A DNA stretch of 40,194 bases from a virus: the IMG/VR virus record IMGVR_UViG_3300027659_000077, positions 1-40,194 of that record, one strand, 5' to 3'. Each line of letters starts with the position of its first letter. Within the stretch, counting starts at the first letter, position 1. Below, one piece after another: positions 1 to 8,371 of the stretch. Made by a program: the position numbers and the translations under genes. Under the pieces are notes generated by a model. It saw only the letters and a program-made list of their open reading frames with translations, was not told the DNA's origin and ran no database searches.

Positions 1-3000
1 ATGGGTCATCAATTGGATGATCTTTGAGGTTTCTATATTCAGCCTCAAGTTGATTTAACCTATTCTGATCAAATGCTTCCTTTCCACCAAGGGTCACCTC
101 TTCAAACTTAACAGCACCTTCATTGCGGAGATAATCCATAACAGCGCCTTTAGGTACTTTGCCGTTATTCTCCGCTGCAAGACGATCAATTTCTTCTGTG
201 ACGCCAGACCACTTTACTTCCTCTGGACGCGCATTTTGAGGGTTATAAATAATTGCATTTAATTGCTGTGGGGAAGCAAACGCACCCTGCACTTTTTGAT
301 CAATAATTTGCTGTAACCCTGAATAAAATCCTTTTTCAGAGGTTGGATACCTCTCTGTTTTTGTTGCTGCTTCTGGAATTTCAGCCTCTGGCATCGCGTT
401 AAATAGCGATTTATTGTAGTCGAGAGGCATCTTTGATCCAGCGGATGGTTTTAAATCAGAATATGCGTCAACTCGCCTTCCGCGAATAAGCGTGCTTGGG
501 TCGCTACGCTTTGCGTCCTCTTTTTCCGCTTTCGTCATCTTCTTTTTCGGAACAACAGGGAGATCAATCGTTACTGGATTGTAATTGGCGCGTCCGGTGG
601 CGTCTTTATTTGTTATTTTTAGGAAGGCGTCAAAAATGTAACGCTTTTCCATCGCTTTGTCAAAATCTGGATCAAGATTTTTATGCCGGATTCTTGCCGC
701 TTGTTCTGAAATAGGGTCTAGCGGAACTCCGCCAACATCTGGATTATTTCTCCAATTTTTCATGTATTGCGACAAGTCGCCCATGAAATTATCTACGTTG
801 TAGCCCCAGTTTTTAAGCAGTTCTGGTTTATGTTTTAACAGCAAATTCGCCTTGTCTCTTGCGCCAGATTTGTTAAACTCTGTGAAAAGCCAGTTGCCAT
901 CTTTACTAAATTGCAGGCCGATTTGAACACCTTCATGGATCTTTGGTGAAAACGCTTCATATTGACCTCTGCTATTGAGTCTAGCCGAGTATGTGCCAAT
1001 AGTTGGTGTTCCTTCACCATCGTTAATCAGACCGATTGCCATTCCGATCTTTTCTTTAATTGAAAACGGAAGGATATTTTCTGGCAACGCAAAAATAGCT
1101 TCAAGTTGTTTGTTAGTTGGAACTCCTCTGAACGATGTTCCCTCGGCATTTGACCGCATTCCAAGATTAGGATTATCTGCGTCTAAAAGAGTTTGATCCA
1201 ACAGAATGTTTCGTTGAACTTGTTTTGCCTGCTCATTTTGAGCCTTGCGTATTGACCTATTTATTTCGACGGGTTTCCCGTCCGCTCCGTAGGCAATATG
1301 TTTGGCAACTCGGAGTTTTCCTCCTGTGGGTATCTGTATGTTTGCGGCTTCAGGCGGCAATTCGCCAAATCCTTTAGTTTTTACCACTTCCCCGCTTCCA
1401 TCGTTTTGCCATTCGCCTTCGTAGGCGTTAGAATCAGCCATGACATTTGACGAAATAACATTCCCGTCAGCGTCAACCACCTCAATCATCCTGCCAGTTT
1501 TGAACACTCCATCGTCTTTTGCGTAGTGTTCCGCTAGGACGCGATCATTTTTAATGTCGGATGGTTTGACAGCAGGAGCCATGTCGCTGCCATCGTGTGG
1601 CGACATAACGCCGTTAAACCGCTCCAGAGCGAGTTGGTTCTGACGCACCCTAGCCATTTGCTCTGGCGTGAATTTGGCCCCTGTTAGCGGAGTATATAGG
1701 CTTTGCCCTCCACCTAACCCAAATACAGTTTTAACAGACCGAGCTAATAGATTGTTTTCATAGCTAATTAACGCCCAATCCGCTAAATTCTGCCTAGCGG
1801 AATTTAACCTAGTATTCCCATAGAGTCCAGCAGACCTCGCTTCGGACAAAACTTCGCCCTGCATGTATTTTGCAACAGCATTAACATCAAGATTGTCCTT
1901 TTGAAAATCCCATAATCCCTGTCTTTTAGCAAAATCAGCTTTTTGTTTGTAAGTTTTGTTTTTAAGGTAGTTGTTTACAAACATCGTATTCAACGCTTCT
2001 GTGTCGTATACGCCGTCAACCTCTCTCAGCGTTGTCCCATCAACATCCACATATTTTTTACCAAATAACTCATCTCGGAGACCTTGAGTTAATTCACGAT
2101 ATTCCTTGTAGCCCTGCAAGGCGTGATCCACTTCATGGTTCATCACCCAAATAAATTTTTTGCCTGTGTCTTCCGCTTTTTCGCGAATCTTATCTGAGTT
2201 GATTACTACAGTGTCTTTTAAAGGATCGAAAAATGTTCCAGCCGTTGGTTTGCCAGCGATTTTGCCGTTTGGTAGTTGCACCTGACCATTTGATTTAAAT
2301 GTAGCTCCGGCATTTTCAGCAAACGCTCTTGCCGACTCTGGGTCGATGTTTGGATTGCGAGGAACACCAGTAACTGGATCTGTAGACAGCAAATGATCTA
2401 TAATCTGCTGAGTAGTCATTACTCGCAACTGCACGTTTCTGTTGGCAAAAACAGTTCCGTTCAGTTGATTCTGGTTATTCGTTATCGAGGCAATGACTTC
2501 GCGAGCGTAAGCCTGACGTGTTTGAGGATTGGCGCGAAGGTTTTGTTCGTACTCGGCTTTTCTCCAAGTAACTTCTTTCGCTAAATCAGTTCCTTCTTTT
2601 CCGTTTTTCTTGTCGTCTGGAATAGCGGCATATTTTGCCGTAGCCTCGTCTAGTTGTTTTTTGCTCTGCGCGACAACAGCATCAAATGAAGCTAATGAAG
2701 ATATTTCGTTCCTGTCGGCTTCTGGCATCTTTTTGAGAACATTGTAGTTCTCGAAATCCTGTCGCCTGTTCTCCCTTGCAACGTCTTTTGGATTTTTACC
2801 CACAAGAGAGTGCATGTATGACGTAGGATAATGTATTAACAATCCTTCAGCAATTGTGTGTCCCATTTCTGTCGCGTCCGCCCCATCATAAACTCCAATA
2901 GCCGCAGCAAGAGTTCCAGTATGGACGGCATCTTTAATGTGATTTGCCGCCCTGTCTCCGACCCACCTAGCAACAGATTCGTTTTTAAAAGGGACTTTGA

Positions 3001-4567
3001 GCGATGGAACATAACTAACGAGTCTCGTTGCGGCAGACGTTTCCGGCATCTTTCTTGCACGGGTAAACATATCTTCAAAGCCTCCCCCTGCCGATGCTTT
3101 CGCTTTGCTTAAATCTGAAATAATTCTTGGCGCAAGTGGCAACGCTCCTATTCCTGCTCCCTTAACAAATCCCCAAAGCGCATCTCCATCGTCAGCCTCA
3201 AAAGCGCCAACAGCGCCACCAACAACAGGAGCCGTTAAAGACATGCTTTTCAAAGGAATTCTCTTTTCAGCAATTTCTCTTAATGGTTCTGGCAATTTTT
3301 CGAGCAGTTTTTGCGCTTTTTCAACTCCAGTGTCGATTTTATCTGCTGTCCATCCAGCGGCTTTGCCAACAACACCCTGTTTAGACGCCCTCTCAGCCGC
3401 TATAGCGATTTTTTCCGCTTCAGTAAGGTTTTTGCTTATCCCCGCGAATTTTGCTGTCTTTTTAGCTAAATCAAACGCTTTTCCAGCAACAGAAAATTGA
3501 TTCCCAAGCGGAGTAACAAAACCAGCGAAAATGTCCATTTCTTCCGTTGGTTTTGTCTCCATGTTATATTTTATTGCTCTATCAATATAATCTTTGGACA
3601 AAGAGGCGTCTCGTTCTTCTTTGTATTTGACAGCTTCCTCTCTGCTCATTTCAGGATTTTCAGCGATGATGCTGTCAACTGACCCGCTGAGTTGAGAAAC
3701 AAATGCCTCAATAGTATTGCGTCCTGCTGGAGAATTAATAAGTCGCGCAGTCAAATCAGGCGTTACCTCATAATCTTGTGCCTCAGTTGTCTCGATAGCA
3801 TCTCTGCTTCGATAGCGTTTTCTTGATTCTTCTGGCGTGATTAATCCTAACTTTTCTTGCGCGGCATCAGTATATGGATTTCCTGCAATCCAATTTTTTT
3901 TTCCTGATTGCCATATTTGTTCTGCTGTCCCGCCAATCGATCCAGCAATAGCCTTAATCGCTTGAACGTCTTCTGGCGGAAACATTCTCTCTAGCGGAGA
4001 TCTCTTTCTTCGTATTTCTAACTCCTCTGGAGTATATGTGTTTTTTAAAGCAATTTCCGCAATTTGCCCTGCGCCTTTGACGAAACCTTTCGCCATAGGC
4101 AAGAGCGAGGTCGCAGCAGATTCAGCACCCTCCCAAAAAGACTCTGACATAGGTCTAGCCTTGTCATAATCATACATTATGTCCACCTGAGCAGGAGTTT
4201 TTTCAAACCACTTTGGAAAATTCTTGATTTTTAGCGGGTCTGTCTCCGTTTTTGCTATATTAGCAAGCTCAGGAGTTATTTTTTTAAAACCGACTTCATT
4301 CAGCGTTTCGTAAACAGGCTTTACTGGCGCGTTTTCTTCAGAAAATCCACTAATCAATGCGTCAAATTCTGGCAAAGCACTTTTAAAAGCAGGCGCAGAT
4401 GCAGGACTAGGCAACGCCGAAGGAATTGCCGCTGGAATCCCGACAACAGGCTTTTGTTTTGGAATGGCAACAGGCTCTTTTTCTGGTTCTTTTTCAGCCT
4501 CTTTTTCTGGCGCCCCGCTTTCGTCAAGCTGTTTCAGCAACGCATCAAATTCAGCGAGAGAACTCAT
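1..4567 (-). CDS. Giant large-polyvalent-type phage protein with HEVDH motif (C-terminus cut by window edge)
   Basis: An open minus-strand frame runs from an ATG at 4567 to the left edge: 1522 full codons with no stop that I could find. Frame checkpoints at 4567, 2137 and 139 agree. Residues 1-90 are Pro/Glu-rich and contain EFDALL-type repeats. Residues about 440-480 are Gly/Ala-rich and hydrophobic. HEVDHALQG at residues 811-819 has the HExxH zinc-metallopeptidase pattern, and E905 or E909 (EVLSEARS) is a candidate third ligand. Residues about 1410-1485 (FYSGLQQII... then GKVPKGAVMDYLRNEG) resemble the segment typical of phage large polyvalent proteins, which are thought to be packaged and injected with the DNA. 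The start overlaps the TAA of the 648-aa gene (TAATG), and AAAGGA lies upstream. Its place at the end of the virion cluster fits an ejected protein. Proteolytic activity is an inference from one motif. Confidence 0.85.
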   Translation of the reverse strand, partial: MSSLAEFDALLKQLDESGAPEKEAEKEPEKEPVAIPKQKPVVGIPAAIPSALPSPASAPAFKSALPEFDALISGFSEENAPVKPVYETLNEVGFKKITPELANIAKTETDPLKIKNFPKWFEKTPAQVDIMYDYDKARPMSESFWEGAESAATSLLPMAKGFVKGAGQIAEIALKNTYTPEELEIRRKRSPLERMFPPEDVQAIKAIAGSIGGTAEQIWQSGKKNWIAGNPYTDAAQEKLGLITPEESRKRYRSRDAIETTEAQDYEVTPDLTARLINSPAGRNTIEAFVSQLSGSVDSIIAENPEMSREEAVKYKEERDASLSKDYIDRAIKYNMETKPTEEMDIFAGFVTPLGNQFSVAGKAFDLAKKTAKFAGISKNLTEAEKIAIAAERASKQGVVGKAAGWTADKIDTGVEKAQKLLEKLPEPLREIAEKRIPLKSMSLTAPVVGGAVGAFEADDGDALWGFVKGAGIGALPLAPRIISDLSKAKASAGGGFEDMFTRARKMPETSAATRLVSYVPSLKVPFKNESVARWVGDRAANHIKDAVHTGTLAAAIGVYDGADATEMGHTIAEGLLIHYPTSYMHSLVGKNPKDVARENRRQDFENYNVLKKMPEADRNEISSLASFDAVVAQSKKQLDEATAKYAAIPDDKKNGKEGTDLAKEVTWRKAEYEQNLRANPQTRQAYAREVIASITNNQNQLNGTVFANRNVQLRVMTTQQIIDHLLSTDPVTGVPRNPNIDPESARAFAENAGATFKSNGQVQLPNGKIAGKPTAGTFFDPLKDTVVINSDKIREKAEDTGKKFIWVMNHEVDHALQGYKEYRELTQGLRDELFGKKYVDVDGTTLREVDGVYDTEALNTMFVNNYLKNKTYKQKADFAKRQGLWDFQKDNLDVNAVAKYMQGEVLSEARSAGLYGNTRLNSARQNLADWALISYENNLLARSVKTVFGLGGGQSLYTPLTGAKFTPEQMARVRQNQLALERFNGVMSPHDGSDMAPAVKPSDIKNDRVLAEHYAKDDGVFKTGRMIEVVDADGNVISSNVMADSNAYEGEWQNDGSGEVVKTKGFGELPPEAANIQIPTGGKLRVAKHIAYGADGKPVEINRSIRKAQNEQAKQVQRNILLDQTLLDADNPNLGMRSNAEGTSFRGVPTNKQLEAIFALPENILPFSIKEKIGMAIGLINDGEGTPTIGTYSARLNSRGQYEAFSPKIHEGVQIGLQFSKDGNWLFTEFNKSGARDKANLLLKHKPELLKNWGYNVDNFMGDLSQYMKNWRNNPDVGGVPLDPISEQAARIRHKNLDPDFDKAMEKRYIFDAFLKITNKDATGRANYNPVTIDLPVVPKKKMTKAEKEDAKRSDPSTLIRGRRVDAYSDLKPSAGSKMPLDYNKSLFNAMPEAEIPEAATKTERYPTSEKGFYSGLQQIIDQKVQGAFASPQQLNAIIYNPQNARPEEVKWSGVTEEIDRLAAENNGKVPKGAVMDYLRNEGAVKFEEVTLGGKEAFDQNRLNQLEAEYRNLKDHPIDDP

Positions 4568-6513
4568 TATTTTTGTCCTTTAGTATATTCTTGTAAAATG
4601 CTTTTAGAAGCTGCAAGCAAGTTTTGAATTTTTGCGTCGATTCTTTTAGTCGCAGCAGGATCTTTTGATCCTATTTTTATTTTTTCACCTTCAAGCGCAG
4701 CCGCTGCGTCTCGATTTCCAGACATAACCGCATCAACTTCATCTTTTGTTGGAGTTGTATCAAAATCTGCGGCGATAGGTTCCCACCTCAATCCGCGAGA
4801 AATTGCTGCATCCTTGTAAAATGGAATAGCTTCGCGATTTGCTGCTTTTTTCGACAACAGAGTAAGTTTGCTTGCCATCCTTTTCATAGAATTTTCATCT
4901 GCTTCTGTAAGGATTTTTCCAAGCCCACCTTTATCTTTTAAAAATTCAGGACTGTACTTTGCAAAGAATGCTTGCGACGAACGAATCAGTTCTACATCGC
5001 CCTCCCTAACAGCAACGCCTTCGTCAATCATTTTTTGGAATGCGTTAATTGCAGCTATGTCACCGAATCCATTGTGATCTTCTAATCCTGCTTCTACTGC
5101 GGTCTTTTTTTTGCTTAACTCGCGTGCGCTTGCGTACATTGGATCTGCTACCAATGCTTTCCTCAAAGATAAATTGTAATCACCTTGTTCTTTGTCGTAT
5201 GGTGGGCGAGGAAGATTTAACTCTTTTTGTTTTTGAAGATCAGCTTCGCTCAATGGGTCTCTTTTTACTTCCCAGACGCCTTTTATTGGCCTTCCAGCCA
5301 TTTGTGAAGCAACAGGATTTATGACGTCTTTGTGGTATTCAATTTTACCTTTCGATTGATATCCATCGTATGCTCGCAAAGCCTCGGATTCCGCCTCTTC
5401 AGGAGTGTTGATAAACCCGCTGCGCGGAGCTTTTCTTGCTTGAGCAACTGGAGCAACTGGAGCAGGAGCGGTTGTTGCCGAAGCAGGACGTGACGCCATC
5501 TGCGTAGACGGAAAATTCATTTCAGCAAGACCTTGAGACGGCGCAACGCTTGTTGGAACGATGACTGGTGACGTTACCGATCTTTTTTTCTCAACAGTAG
5601 TAAATGGGATCCCTTCTGGGATAACATTGAAAACGTCCGATCGTGGATCAAAATTTAAATCAAATGCAGGAGCCTTTAAAGGGATTTCAGCAGGCGGAGT
5701 TATTCCTGCGCCTGTTGATGCCATCAAGTATTTTGGATCAATATTTGATAAATCGTAAACCTGTTGCTGCGTTTCAACTTTTGGAGCGTTATTTATGTTT
5801 GCAAATATGTTTTCTGCAAAAATGCTAGGTTTGAAATCCCTGCTATAAGCCGGATTGTCAAATGAGTCTGGCTTTATTTGACTAAGCGGATTTTGGTTTA
5901 ATGCATTTGAAAACTCATCTAATTGATCTTTAACTTCAGGAGCAAATAACGAAGGGGAGGTTTCAGGCGCTGGGTCTCCTGTTGGCAAATCTGCATTTTG
6001 ACCATTAACAACAGGCTGGCTTGATGACTCTTCACTTTTATTTTTAAAAAACGAACTAGCGTCACCCAAAACTGAGTCAATTCTGTCTTGCTTATCTTGA
6101 TTCAATTTGTCAATCCTTAAATTGCGCTCATCAATTCCCAACAAGCGCAACGGATCATTTTGTCTTTCTTCAATAAGCGCCCGTTTTTCTTCAAGTTTTT
6201 CCGCTAACTCAGCTAGGCGGAGTTCTTTTTTTAAAGCAAGCTCTTCTTTTTTTACTTCTACAGCATCTTTTTTGTTGTACCCTTCAAGCACAAGTGCTGA
6301 AGCCGCCATTACCCCCTTTTCAATCCCCTGAGCAACCAATTCAGGATGCGCGTTAGGAATCTGCCAAGCAGGAAGCGGTTTGAACGAAATTGGACTCTGC
6401 ATGCCGCCTGTAAACGACAACGGCTTTAGGTCAGCCAGAGTCTGGCTGTTGTCTAATTTAGGCAACGCTGGAGCAAAACCAAAGCCCCCTGTTTGTAGGG
6501 ATAGCGATGGCAT
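4567..6513 (-). CDS. Coiled-coil internal virion / ejection-type protein (648 aa)
   Basis: No firm family is recognised. The N-terminal 70 residues include KPLSFTGG and HPELVAQGIEKGV (56-68), both nearly repeated in the 122-aa protein at 7770-8138. Residues 80-118 form a strongly charged Lys/Glu heptad-like coiled coil. The middle (about 170-370) is Pro/Asn/Ala-rich and low complexity. The C-terminal 250 residues are mainly helical and contain AINAFQKMIDEGVAVREGD, a pattern I recall from long phage virion proteins. The ORF ends by overlapping the start of the giant protein by one base and starts 3 nt after the preceding gene, so all are probably co-translated. An internal virion or ejectosome component is inferred from position and composition. 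Confidence 0.75.
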   Translation of the reverse strand: MPSLSLQTGGFGFAPALPKLDNSQTLADLKPLSFTGGMQSPISFKPLPAWQIPNAHPELVAQGIEKGVMAASALVLEGYNKKDAVEVKKEELALKKELRLAELAEKLEEKRALIEERQNDPLRLLGIDERNLRIDKLNQDKQDRIDSVLGDASSFFKNKSEESSSQPVVNGQNADLPTGDPAPETSPSLFAPEVKDQLDEFSNALNQNPLSQIKPDSFDNPAYSRDFKPSIFAENIFANINNAPKVETQQQVYDLSNIDPKYLMASTGAGITPPAEIPLKAPAFDLNFDPRSDVFNVIPEGIPFTTVEKKRSVTSPVIVPTSVAPSQGLAEMNFPSTQMASRPASATTAPAPVAPVAQARKAPRSGFINTPEEAESEALRAYDGYQSKGKIEYHKDVINPVASQMAGRPIKGVWEVKRDPLSEADLQKQKELNLPRPPYDKEQGDYNLSLRKALVADPMYASARELSKKKTAVEAGLEDHNGFGDIAAINAFQKMIDEGVAVREGDVELIRSSQAFFAKYSPEFLKDKGGLGKILTEADENSMKRMASKLTLLSKKAANREAIPFYKDAAISRGLRWEPIAADFDTTPTKDEVDAVMSGNRDAAAALEGEKIKIGSKDPAATKRIDAKIQNLLAASKSILQEYTKGQK

Positions 6514-6516
6514 ATA

Positions 6517-7263
6517 TTAAACCCCGCCAAACGTGATATTAGAAGTGTTTGGAAGCTGGAATGCGTTTCGGCCTGAGCCTGTTTTATTGGTTTCTTGCGC
6601 TTGCGCATACGCTCCTGCTCCAACTTTCTTTTCTTGGGATGGCCCACCATATCCCGCTCCGCCTGAAGAACCCATTTGTTGGCGCATTGCAGCAACAGGA
6701 TTGAATCCGCCGCCGCCTACGGCTTGCCGTGCTGATTGATCCATTTGAGACCCAGCTTCACCCATTTGAATTGGGTTAGTTTCAGTCGCAGATTTGTTCA
6801 TTTGAGCAACCTGAGACTGAGCATTAATCTGTCCTAGTCTCCCTTGCTCTTGAGCTTTTCCAAGAGCCTTATTATAATCTTGGATATTACCAGCTTTTAT
6901 TGCCCCTGCTCTGCCTGCCTCCGCTTTGTCCAATGCTGCTTTGTCTTCTGCTGCTTTTTTAGCCGCTGCATCAGCCGCTGCTTTTTTAGCTGCATCAGCC
7001 GCTGTTGTGTCTGTAGGCGTTGAGGGTTTTGGATCTGTAGGCGTTAAAGGTTTTGGATCTGTAGGCGTTTTTGGCTTACTTAAATTTGCCATATAAGCGT
7101 CATACCCCATCCCATAATTATTATCATATAATCTCTTTAACTCAGCACTCCTTGAAGGCGTTGCTGCGTTATGATAATCTGCATATGCTTTATTTGCTTG
7201 TTCTTCCCATATTCTTTTTGGATCGTTTCGATAAGCAAAAAAATCTTCATTTCCAGTAGCCAT
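6517..7263 (-). CDS. Ala/Gly/Gln-rich virion-associated protein, 248 aa
   Basis: The start is set at the ATG at 7263 (MATGNEDFF), not the longer upstream form. It has GGAGG eight bases upstream and follows the previous stop as TAA-T-ATG. Residues 60-80 carry a threefold PTDPKP repeat, then an Ala/Lys-rich helix (AADAAKKAAADAAAKKAA). The C-terminus is Gly/Gln/Ser-rich and ends ITFGGV. GGGGFNPVAAMRQQ and the final TFGG match the neighbouring 166-aa protein (GGGGIFDLVAARQQQ and TFGGN), so the two look like diverged duplicates. The function is unknown. Composition and position between nozzle and giant protein suggest a small internal virion protein. Confidence 0.7.
   Translation of the reverse strand: MATGNEDFFAYRNDPKRIWEEQANKAYADYHNAATPSRSAELKRLYDNNYGMGYDAYMANLSKPKTPTDPKPLTPTDPKPSTPTDTTAADAAKKAAADAAAKKAAEDKAALDKAEAGRAGAIKAGNIQDYNKALGKAQEQGRLGQINAQSQVAQMNKSATETNPIQMGEAGSQMDQSARQAVGGGGFNPVAAMRQQMGSSGGAGYGGPSQEKKVGAGAYAQAQETNKTGSGRNAFQLPNTSNITFGGV
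7010..7069 (-). repeat. 24-bp in-frame tandem repeat, about 2.5 copies
   Basis: On the plus strand the core tctgtaggcgtt occurs at 7010, 7034 and 7058, exactly 24 bases apart, with the intervening bases almost identical. It encodes the TPTDPKP repeats of the 248-aa protein. The repeat keeps the frame, so copy-number change would only lengthen a Pro/Thr linker. Confidence 0.85.
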
Positions 7264-7264
7264 A

Positions 7265-7765
7265 TTAGTTTCCTCCGAATGTTGTTTGCGGTTGAATTGA
7301 TCCAGAAGCGGATGCAACCTTGTTTAAAAGATTTGTAGTAACTGGATTTACTGGATTTTCTTGTAAATTCGCTTGTGTTTTAGGCAAATATGCTGATGCA
7401 GACCCAAGGTTTTCTGCTTGTTGTTGTCTTGCTGCAACCAAGTCGAAAATTCCGCCTCCGCCTGTTGCTGCATTCGCTCCAGACATTGCTTGTTGATAAG
7501 CCAGTTGCTTAATCGAATCGTCCTTAGCCGTCTGGTATTGATTCATCTTTTGCAATTCTTGCATTGCATTTTGAGAACCCACCTGACCCGCTTGTTGAGC
7601 GGCTTGCATTTGAGTATTATAAATCATCTGCTCCTGCGCTTTTTTGGCTTCTTCTTGAACTCTTTTTTGTTCCGCCAATTGTTGCGCCATTAAATCGACT
7701 TGTCGCGTTTCGTTAGCAATTTCAGCAGATGATTTTTGGTAAGGTTTAGGTGATGATCCGCCCAT
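7265..7765 (-). CDS. MGGS-start Gln-rich virion-associated protein, 166 aa
   Basis: The protein starts MGGSSPKPYQKSS, continues as a Gln/Ala-rich helix (about residues 20-100) and ends in a Gly-rich stretch followed by TTFGGN. The N-terminal MGGS plus Lys/Pro pattern is shared with three other small proteins here. I know similar Gly-start N-termini from internal proteins of podoviruses. Its GGGG...VAA.RQQ block and TFGG end mark it as a paralogue of the next gene downstream. The start ATG sits in CTAATAATATGGG and has no Shine-Dalgarno. The function is unknown; an internal core or ejection role is inferred. Confidence 0.7.
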   Translation of the reverse strand: MGGSSPKPYQKSSAEIANETRQVDLMAQQLAEQKRVQEEAKKAQEQMIYNTQMQAAQQAGQVGSQNAMQELQKMNQYQTAKDDSIKQLAYQQAMSGANAATGGGGIFDLVAARQQQAENLGSASAYLPKTQANLQENPVNPVTTNLLNKVASASGSIQPQTTFGGN

Positions 7766-7769
7766 ATTA

Positions 7770-8138
7770 TTAGTATTGTTTTTGGTTTTGTTTTAGATAA
7801 CTCAAAATTTCTTCCATCCAGTTTTTATCTGTAACGCCTTTTAACTCTTCGGGTGTTTCAGAGAAATTTGGTTCAACGCTAGATTGATCTGCTGCTGGAG
7901 AAGTTTTCAAGGAATTTATTTGGTCTTTTCTTGCTTGGTTATATTCATCCATCGCCACAGCACCCGTTATTGAAGACCCCGCGCTTTTTACCCCTTTTTC
8001 AATCCCCTGAGCAATCAATTCAGGATGGCCGGATTCAATAGAATATGGCTTTTCAGCTTGAAAATAATTTGGCGTCTGATTGCCAGAAAAACTCAATGGC
8101 TTGCTGCTTGCAGATGGTGAAGAATTAGAGCCGCCCAT
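7770..8138 (-). CDS. MGGS-start protein sharing a module with the 648-aa protein, 122 aa
   Basis: The protein begins MGGSNSSPSASSKPLSFSGN. Residues 38-50 (HPELIAQGIEKGV) repeat the 648-aa protein almost exactly, and the DNA of this segment (plus 7990-8027) differs from 6311-6348 at only 2 of 38 bases. The rest is charged, with a helical C-terminus ending KQNQKQY. The start lies in AATTTTATGGGC without a Shine-Dalgarno. It looks like a truncated paralogue or a separate short form of the longer protein's N-terminal module. The function is unknown; a virion role is inferred from its neighbours. Confidence 0.7.
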   Translation of the reverse strand: MGGSNSSPSASSKPLSFSGNQTPNYFQAEKPYSIESGHPELIAQGIEKGVKSAGSSITGAVAMDEYNQARKDQINSLKTSPAADQSSVEPNFSETPEELKGVTDKNWMEEILSYLKQNQKQY

Positions 8139-8149
8139 AAAATTTATTG

Positions 8150-8371
8150 TTATCGCCTTTCTTTAAATGCGTCAACATCTTTTGTGATTCCCCACGTCCC
8201 ATTTGACCAGATCCGTATTTGGTCGCTTGTGAAGTGCATTATTTTTCCCCCGTCCCGCATTACAACAGCAAATATGTCATTGCTCCATGTTCCGCCGCTT
8301 TGAACATAAAACAAAAACCCATCACCAAGCGGGGTAACAACCTCCACAGGCGTTTTAAATTCGTGAATCAT
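8150..8371 (-). CDS. Small conserved-type phage protein, 73 aa
   Basis: This small beta-rich protein starts MIHEFKTPVEVVTPLGDG and ends KERR. Its N-terminal coding part overlaps the end of the PAPS-reductase-like gene by 17 bases, which suggests translational coupling. Its composition (VVTPLGDGFLFYV, HFTSDQIRIW) looks like a small SH3-like or beta-barrel protein of the type common near phage accessory genes. No function can be assigned. Confidence 0.6.
   Translation of the reverse strand: MIHEFKTPVEVVTPLGDGFLFYVQSGGTWSNDIFAVVMRDGGKIMHFTSDQIRIWSNGTWGITKDVDAFKERR

Noticed and set aside
3105-3500. Plus-strand 131-codon Ser/Ala-rich open frame.
   Set aside because: It lies fully antisense to the giant open frame, which has consistent codons and motifs.
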